From: Caballeronia ptereochthonis
GTDB lineage: Bacteria; Pseudomonadota; Gammaproteobacteria; Burkholderiales; Burkholderiaceae
Reading direction: 5' to 3'
DNA: 64,000 nucleotides
NCBI RefSeq assembly: GCF_001545075.1
Contig: NZ_FCOB02000001.1
Location: 186,001 to 250,000, forward strand
Part shown: in pieces, positions 59,502 through 64,000 of the stretch
Numbering within the stretch: position 1 is the first letter of the stretch
How the letters are laid out: each line of letters begins with the position of its first letter
Translations under genes and position numbers: made by a program
Notes under the pieces: generated by a model
Databases searched by the model: none
What the model saw: only the letters and a program-made list of their open reading frames with translations
What the model was told of the DNA's origin: nothing

Positions 59502-60968
59502 ATGGATGTCGATTCGGTCCTGCTCTCCCGCTTCCAGTTCGCGTGGGTCGTCGCGTTCCACATTCTGCTGCCGGCCTTCACGGTCGGCCTGTCGTGCTTC
59601 ATCGCCACGCTCGAATTCAACTGGTGGGTCACGAAGCGCGACGTCTATCGGCGCCTCTCCGCGTTCTGGCTGAAGATCTTCGCGGTCTCGTTCGGCATGG
59701 GCGTGGTGTCGGGCATCGTGATGCCGTTTCAGTTCGGCACCAACTGGAGCCGCTTCTCCGATGCGACCGCCAACGTCGTCGGCCCGCTGATGGGCTACGA
59801 AGTGCTGACCGCGTTCTTCCTCGAATCGGCGTTCCTCGGCGTGCTGCTCTTCGGGCGCAAGCTCGTGCCGCAGTGGGCGCACGTGATGTCGGCGATCTTC
59901 GTCGCGGCGGGGACGGTGATCTCGTCGTTCTGGATTCTCGCGGTCAACAGCTGGATGCAGACGCCGCAAGGGCATCGCATGCTGCCCGACGGCCGCTTCG
60001 AGGTGGTGAGCTTCTTCGACGTGATCTTCACGCCTTCGTTTCCGTACCGGCTCGGCCACACCGTGAGCGCGTTTCTCGTGACCACGGGCTTCGTGATTCT
60101 CGGCGTCGGGGCGATGTATCTGCTGCAGCGGCGCGCGCTGGAAGAAAGCCGCGTGATGGTGAAGATGTCGCTGATCTTTCTCATCATCATGGTGCCGATC
60201 CAGATGGTGCTCGGCGACTCGCACGGTCTCAACACGCTGAAGCACCAGCCGGCCAAGCTCGCCGCGATGGAAGGCCTGTGGGAATCCGGCACGCGCATTC
60301 CGGCCAATATCTTCTCGATTCCCGATCAGGAAGAGGAACGCAACCACTTCGAGATCTCGATTCCGGTGCTCGGCAGCCTTTATCTCACGCACGATCCGAA
60401 CGGCTTCGTGCGCGGCCTCAAGGACTTTCCGCGCGAGGACCGGCCGCCCGTCGCCGTCGTGTTCTTCGCGTTTCACATCATGGTCGGGGTGGCGCTCCTG
60501 ATGTTCGTGCTGGTGCTGTGGGGCATCGTGATCTTCGCGCGCGGCAAGGTCGAGACGAGCACGCGCTGGCTGCGCTGCGCCACCTGGGCGATGCCGCTCG
60601 GCTTCATCGCCGTGATCGCCGGCTGGACGACCACCGAAGCGGGCCGCCAGCCGTGGACCGTGTACGGCATCCTGCGCACGAAAGATTCGGTGACGCCATC
60701 GCTCACCGCATCGGACGTCGGCCTGTCGTGGCTGCTCTACGTGCTCGCGTACTGCGTGATCTTCGGCGCGGGATTTTTCCTGCTGCGGCGGCTGGTGCGC
60801 GTCGGGCCGGCCGAGGCGGCGCATGCGCACGAAAAGGACGAACTCGATGCGAAGACGCGCGCGGCGCGCCCGCTCTCGGCGGTATCGGCGGTATCGGCGG
60901 GCGCGGACGGCGCATCGCGGCCGGTGAGCGATGACGATATCGTGCCGCCGGGACGCGGACGCAGGTAG
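59502..60968 (+). CDS. cydA: Cytochrome bd ubiquinol oxidase subunit I (CIO-type)
   Basis: 488-aa membrane subunit carrying the three haems. Ligands are in place: His20 (b595), His186 and Met327 (b558); the proton-path glutamates Glu100 and Glu108 and the GRQPW motif at 381-385 are also present. The periplasmic quinol loop is short, so it belongs to the CioA/short-Q-loop group, often cyanide-insensitive. The ATG at 59502 has an AAGGAG site. The C terminus has a hydrophilic tail of about 45 residues. Operon with cydB. Confidence 0.96.
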   Translation: MDVDSVLLSRFQFAWVVAFHILLPAFTVGLSCFIATLEFNWWVTKRDVYRRLSAFWLKIFAVSFGMGVVSGIVMPFQFGTNWSRFSDATANVVGPLMGYEVLTAFFLESAFLGVLLFGRKLVPQWAHVMSAIFVAAGTVISSFWILAVNSWMQTPQGHRMLPDGRFEVVSFFDVIFTPSFPYRLGHTVSAFLVTTGFVILGVGAMYLLQRRALEESRVMVKMSLIFLIIMVPIQMVLGDSHGLNTLKHQPAKLAAMEGLWESGTRIPANIFSIPDQEEERNHFEISIPVLGSLYLTHDPNGFVRGLKDFPREDRPPVAVVFFAFHIMVGVALLMFVLVLWGIVIFARGKVETSTRWLRCATWAMPLGFIAVIAGWTTTEAGRQPWTVYGILRTKDSVTPSLTASDVGLSWLLYVLAYCVIFGAGFFLLRRLVRVGPAEAAHAHEKDELDAKTRAARPLSAVSAVSAGADGASRPVSDDDIVPPGRGRR

Positions 60969-61012
60969 ACGCGCCTCGAGCCGAACAGGGACGAACGAAA
61001 CCGGAGAACGCG

Positions 61013-62020
61013 ATGCTCGATCTCGTGCCGTTGTGGGCTGCCATTCTCGCGCTGGCGGTGTTCATGTACGTGCTGCTCGACGGCTTCGATCTGGGCGTCG
61101 GCATGATGTTCCTGCTGCGCCGCGACGCCGAATCGCGCAACCTGATGATCAACTCCGTCGCACCCGTCTGGGACTTCAACGAGACCTGGCTGATCCTCGG
61201 CGGCGGCGGACTCTTCGCGGTGTTTCCGCTCGCGTTCGCGATCATCGTGCCGGCCGTCTATTTCCCGATTCTCTTCATGCTGCTCGGGCTGATCTTTCGC
61301 GGCGTCGCGTTCGAGTTCCGCGAGGTGATCGGCGCGCGCAAGTGGCTCTGGGATACCGCATTCGGCTGCGGTTCGCTCGTGGCGACGTTTGCGCAGGGCG
61401 TCGTGCTCGGCATGTTCATCCAGGGCTTTCCGATCGAAGGCCGCGTCTATGCGGGCACGAGCTGGAACTGGGTCGCGCCGTTTCCCCTGCTGGTCGGCGT
61501 GGGGCTGATCTTCGGCTATGCGCTGCAAGGCACGACCTGGCTCGTGCTCAAGACCGAGGGCGAACTGCAGGAATGGGGGCGCCAGATGGCGCGTTACGCC
61601 CTGCTCGGCGTGATCGCATTCATCCTGCTCATCAGCCTGTGGACGCCGCTCAAGGACGCGCGCATCGCGGCGCGCTGGTTCGGCTTCCCGCAGAGCTTCG
61701 TGTTCGCGCCGGTGCCGGTGCTCACCGTGCTGCTCGCGTGGACGCTCTGGTCGAGCCTCGCGAAAGGCCGCGAGGTCGTGCCGTTTCTATGCTCCATCGG
61801 ACTCTTCTTTCTCGCGTTCACGGGGCTCGTCATCAGCCTGTGGCCGTTCATCGCGCCGCCGTCGGTCACGCTGTGGGATGCGTCCGCCGCGCCGCTGTCG
61901 CATCAGTTTCTGCTGATCGGCACGATGTTCCTTCTGCCCGTGCTGGTGATCTACGTGATCTGGTCGTACTGGGTGTTTCGCGGCAAGGTGCGCGGCGATA
62001 TGGGCTATCACGCCGAATAG
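61013..62020 (+). CDS. cydB: Cytochrome bd ubiquinol oxidase subunit II
   Basis: 335-aa membrane subunit with about eight transmembrane helices. The N terminus LVPLWAAILALAVFMYVLLDGFDLGVGM is typical (shown as LDGFDLGVGM), and APVWDFNETWLILGGGGLFA is the conserved helix-2 region. It pairs with CydA to reduce oxygen to water using ubiquinol. It starts 44 bases after cydA. No small CydX-like frame is present: the next gene is convergent and begins two bases beyond the stop. Confidence 0.96.
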   Translation: MLDLVPLWAAILALAVFMYVLLDGFDLGVGMMFLLRRDAESRNLMINSVAPVWDFNETWLILGGGGLFAVFPLAFAIIVPAVYFPILFMLLGLIFRGVAFEFREVIGARKWLWDTAFGCGSLVATFAQGVVLGMFIQGFPIEGRVYAGTSWNWVAPFPLLVGVGLIFGYALQGTTWLVLKTEGELQEWGRQMARYALLGVIAFILLISLWTPLKDARIAARWFGFPQSFVFAPVPVLTVLLAWTLWSSLAKGREVVPFLCSIGLFFLAFTGLVISLWPFIAPPSVTLWDASAAPLSHQFLLIGTMFLLPVLVIYVIWSYWVFRGKVRGDMGYHAE

Positions 62021-62022
62021 CG

Positions 62023-62505
62023 TCAGAGCCTTTGCCGGGTCGCGAGCGACAGGATGCGCGCCCACTTGCGCGCCTCGCCGCGATCGCGCATCGGCAGCTT
62101 CCATTCGCCGTGCTTCGCGTCCTGCACGTCGAGCACGACCTGCCACGCGCCGTTCGCGCTTCCCGGCTCCTGCATGCGCGCACCGCGCAAGTCCGCGAAG
62201 ATGTAGCTGCCGCGCTCGTCGCCGACGCGCACGTCGCACAGGCGCTTGGCCGCCGCGATCCGCACGCCGCCCCAGTCGGTCTCGAGCTCGTGCGTCCAGT
62301 CGCCGTGCTCTCCCTTGCGCAGATTCGGCGCGATCTCGCGCCGGCTCGCGATCCAGCGCATGATGCCTGCCACGATGGCGAGCGCCACCATCACCGCGAC
62401 GCCCACGGCCACGCCCAGGCCGAAATGCGCGTGCAGCGCGTTGAACGACCACACGGCGCCGTAGATCAGCAGCGCCAGGACGACGAATGCGACGACGATG
62501 GGCAT
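62023..62505 (-). CDS. Hypothetical membrane-anchored protein
   Basis: 160 aa. Two N-terminal hydrophobic segments (about residues 3-20 and 28-50) are followed by a soluble domain of about 105 residues with a strand-rich pattern (DWGGVRIAAAKRLCDVRVG, GAWQVVLDVQDAKHGEWKLP). I do not recognise the family. It is convergent with cydB and lies downstream of the peroxiredoxin gene with a 30-base gap, so it may be in that operon. Codon usage matches the neighbours. Confidence 0.75.
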   Translation of the reverse strand: MPIVVAFVVLALLIYGAVWSFNALHAHFGLGVAVGVAVMVALAIVAGIMRWIASRREIAPNLRKGEHGDWTHELETDWGGVRIAAAKRLCDVRVGDERGSYIFADLRGARMQEPGSANGAWQVVLDVQDAKHGEWKLPMRDRGEARKWARILSLATRQRL

Positions 62506-62535
62506 GGCGAACTCAACCGGTCGAAACGGCGCGCA

Positions 62536-63117
62536 TCACTGCGCCTTGTGCTTCGTGTTCCAGTCGCGCAGCGCCTGCAGCGTGTTCGCGACGTGCTGGT
62601 CGGGCGAGAGGCTCGTGTACTCGTAGATGACCTTGCCGTCCGGCGCGATCACGTAGGACACGCGATTGGCCATCGAGCTTTTCATCGGCATGGAAGCGTC
62701 GTAGGAGCGGATGATCTTCGAGTTCGCGTCCGCCGCGACCGGGAACTTGCTGCGGCACTCGCTCACCGAGAAGCGCTTCAGCGTGTCGATATTGTCGTGC
62801 GACACGCCGATGACCGTCGCGCCCTCCGCCTTGTACTGATCGACCGCCTCGGCGAACGCGTGCGCCTCGATCGTGCAGCCCTTCGTGAACGCCGCCGGAT
62901 AGAAATACAGGACGACCGGGCCTTTCTTCAGCGCATCGGCGAGCGAGTACTCGTACACGTTGCCGCCGAGCGATGCCTGCGCGGTGAAGTCCGGCGCGGG
63001 ATCGCCGGGCTTGAGCGTCGCGCCTGCCGTAAGCGGCCAGGCCGCGACCGCGCAACCGATCGCGGCCGTTATCGCCACGGCGAAACCCGCCATAAGCCTG
63101 GAAAACTTGCTCTTCAT
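62536..63117 (-). CDS. Exported peroxiredoxin (BCP/PrxQ-like)
   Basis: 193 aa. A signal peptide or signal anchor covers residues 1-33 (hydrophobic core, ending AGA), so the enzyme acts in the periplasm. The AhpC/TSA domain has the peroxidatic motif P-x3-T-x2-C with Cys81 (PAAFTKGCT); a second Cys at 121 (SVSECRSKF) lies forty residues later, unlike the usual PrxQ spacing. It would reduce hydrogen or organic peroxides with a thioredoxin-like partner. ATG at 63117 is chosen because the signal peptide starts there. Confidence 0.88.
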   Translation of the reverse strand: MKSKFSRLMAGFAVAITAAIGCAVAAWPLTAGATLKPGDPAPDFTAQASLGGNVYEYSLADALKKGPVVLYFYPAAFTKGCTIEAHAFAEAVDQYKAEGATVIGVSHDNIDTLKRFSVSECRSKFPVAADANSKIIRSYDASMPMKSSMANRVSYVIAPDGKVIYEYTSLSPDQHVANTLQALRDWNTKHKAQ

Positions 63118-63147
63118 GCGCGCTCCTTGCGATGACATGGTTCATGT

Positions 63148-63189
63148 GAAGCCGGCGTTCATCCGCCTCGCGGGATGAACGCCGGCTTC
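63148..63189. terminator. Strong 17-base hairpin, probable terminator
   Basis: GAAGCCGGCGTTCATCC and its exact reverse complement flank an eight-base loop. It lies between the EAL-HDOD gene and the peroxiredoxin gene. There is no T-run on either strand, so termination efficiency is uncertain. Confidence 0.55.
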
Positions 63190-63203
63190 GCTCCGGATTC
63201 TTC

Positions 63204-64000
63204 TCAGGCGTCGTCCGCGCGCTGGTCCATGCGATGTTGGGCGAACCAGGCCGCGGCCTCGACCTGCAGCTCCGCCAGCACGGCGGGCGTGAGCACGCCG
63301 AGCACCGGTTGCGCGCGCCCGCTCGCGTCGATGGCGGGCGCGTCGCCGCGCTCCGCCGCCCGCGCGATGCCGAGCAGCGCGCCGAGCGGACCCTCGCCGG
63401 TAAGAATCGCCGCGCGGATTTCCGCCGCCAGATGGAGCTTATCGAGAATTTCCGCCGGCTGCATGTCGAGCACGACATGCACGAGCGAGAAGATGCCGGT
63501 CATGAACGCGGCATCGGAGAAGGCTTCGTCCTCGGGACGCAGCATGCCGGCCGCGAGCTCCAGGAAGCGCGCGCGGGTGCCGACGAGCTGCAGGAGCGGG
63601 TCCGAGCGCCACGGCAGGCCGCTGCCTTCCGCATAGAGCAGAAGCTGGGCCCAGCGCATCAGCTGGCGCGTGCCGGCGGCCGCGATGGCCTCGCGCAACG
63701 AAGACACCCGCCGCCCGCGCGTCTGCGCGCTCGAATTGGCGAGGCGCATCAGCTGCACGACGATGTCCGGATTGCGTTTGAGCTCCGCCTCCAGCTCGCG
63801 CATGCCCCGCTCGCCGGCGAGCACGGCCATGAGGCGCAGCAGCGAGCCCCGCGCGGGGCTGGCGCGGCGCGCGGACAGCACTTGCGGCCGCGCGAAGAAA
63901 TAGCCCTGGAAAAAATCGAAGCCGAGGTCTTTCGCCTGCGCAAAATCGTCGTGCGTCTCGACCTTCTCCGCCACGAGGAGCTTGCCGCTCCGCTTCAGCG
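63204..64000 (-). CDS. EAL-HDOD domain protein (partial, N terminus beyond window)
   Basis: At least 264 codons; the gene continues past the window edge. The visible start of the fragment (LVAEKVETHDDFAQAK, then DFFQGYFFARP) is the end of an EAL domain. It is followed by an HDOD domain (about 190 residues, including LKRNPDIVVQLMRLANSS). This pair is the YuxH-type signalling architecture, often with an EAL that is catalytically inactive. Whether the catalytic residues survive cannot be seen here because that part is missing. It may link cyclic-di-GMP to other signals. Confidence 0.88.
   Translation of the reverse strand, partial: LKRSGKLLVAEKVETHDDFAQAKDLGFDFFQGYFFARPQVLSARRASPARGSLLRLMAVLAGERGMRELEAELKRNPDIVVQLMRLANSSAQTRGRRVSSLREAIAAAGTRQLMRWAQLLLYAEGSGLPWRSDPLLQLVGTRARFLELAAGMLRPEDEAFSDAAFMTGIFSLVHVVLDMQPAEILDKLHLAAEIRAAILTGEGPLGALLGIARAAERGDAPAIDASGRAQPVLGVLTPAVLAELQVEAAAWFAQHRMDQRADDA

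Overview
The window looks like a chromosomal segment of a beta-proteobacterium of the family Burkholderiaceae (Burkholderia/Paraburkholderia/Caballeronia type). It has high GC, strong third-position G/C bias, an ilv-psd-pssA block, a recJ-prfB-lysS block, an mutS/slyD/dapA/bamC/trpS neighbourhood, and many small protein families typical of that group. This placement rests on recognised protein families and gene order, not on a database search. Almost all of the window is dense core genome. I see no tRNA, rRNA, CRISPR array, insertion sequence or prophage.

Layout. 1-6.2 kb (+): lysophospholipid transporter LplT, a DUF883 tail-anchored protein, MutS, and a secreted protein that looks like a metallophosphoesterase without its metal ligands. 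6.3-8.7 kb: SlyD (-) divergent from the ribosomal oxygenase RoxA (+), then an Ala/Ser-rich lipoprotein. 8.7-17.9 kb (all -): MBL-fold hydrolase, BamC, DapA, methyltransferase, TrpS, M50 protease, YciO-like protein, PHP phosphatase, alpha/beta hydrolase and a DUF455 ferritin-like protein. 18.1-20.2 kb (+): gamma carbonic anhydrase, Hsp33 and a small lipoprotein. 20.2-31.5 kb (-): FtsB, enolase, a decayed DUF1330 gene, KdsA, PyrG, alpha/beta hydrolase, ComEC, TatD, LolD and LolC. 31.7-38.4 kb (+): RpfE-like protein, RecJ, PrfB with a programmed +1 frameshift, LysS and a glycine-zipper protein. 38.4-40.7 kb: a lower-GC stretch carrying one secreted protein of unknown function. 40.7-45.8 kb (-): ilvI-ilvH-ilvC-psd-pssA. 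46.2-48.6 kb (+): ECF sigma factor, DUF3619, DUF3106 and RDD genes. 48.7-53.6 kb (+): PlcP-like phosphoesterase, Agt-like glycosyltransferase, DgkA, a TetR regulator, a LOG protein and an SDR. 53.6-59.3 kb (-): DUF924, AlaX-type editing protein, truncated globin, large FtsX-type permease, DUF4126 and the guanidinium exporter Gdx/SugE. 59.5-62.0 kb (+): cytochrome bd CydAB. 62.0-64.0 kb (-): membrane protein, exported peroxiredoxin, and an EAL-HDOD protein cut by the window edge.

The best leads are these. (1) A PHO-box-like direct repeat lies in front of a PlcP-Agt-DgkA gene set, suggesting phosphate-controlled membrane lipid remodelling. (2) A compact two-hairpin guanidine-II (mini-ykkC) riboswitch precedes sugE. 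(3) An ECF sigma gene is translationally coupled to a single-TM protein, followed by a helical LTxxQ-like protein, which suggests an undescribed sigma/anti-sigma/sensor unit. (4) A lower-GC cassette encodes a 571-aa secreted protein. (5) A DUF1330 gene is decaying between eno and kdsA. (6) A secreted calcineurin-fold pseudoenzyme follows mutS. All functional statements are by family recognition, and none was tested by search.
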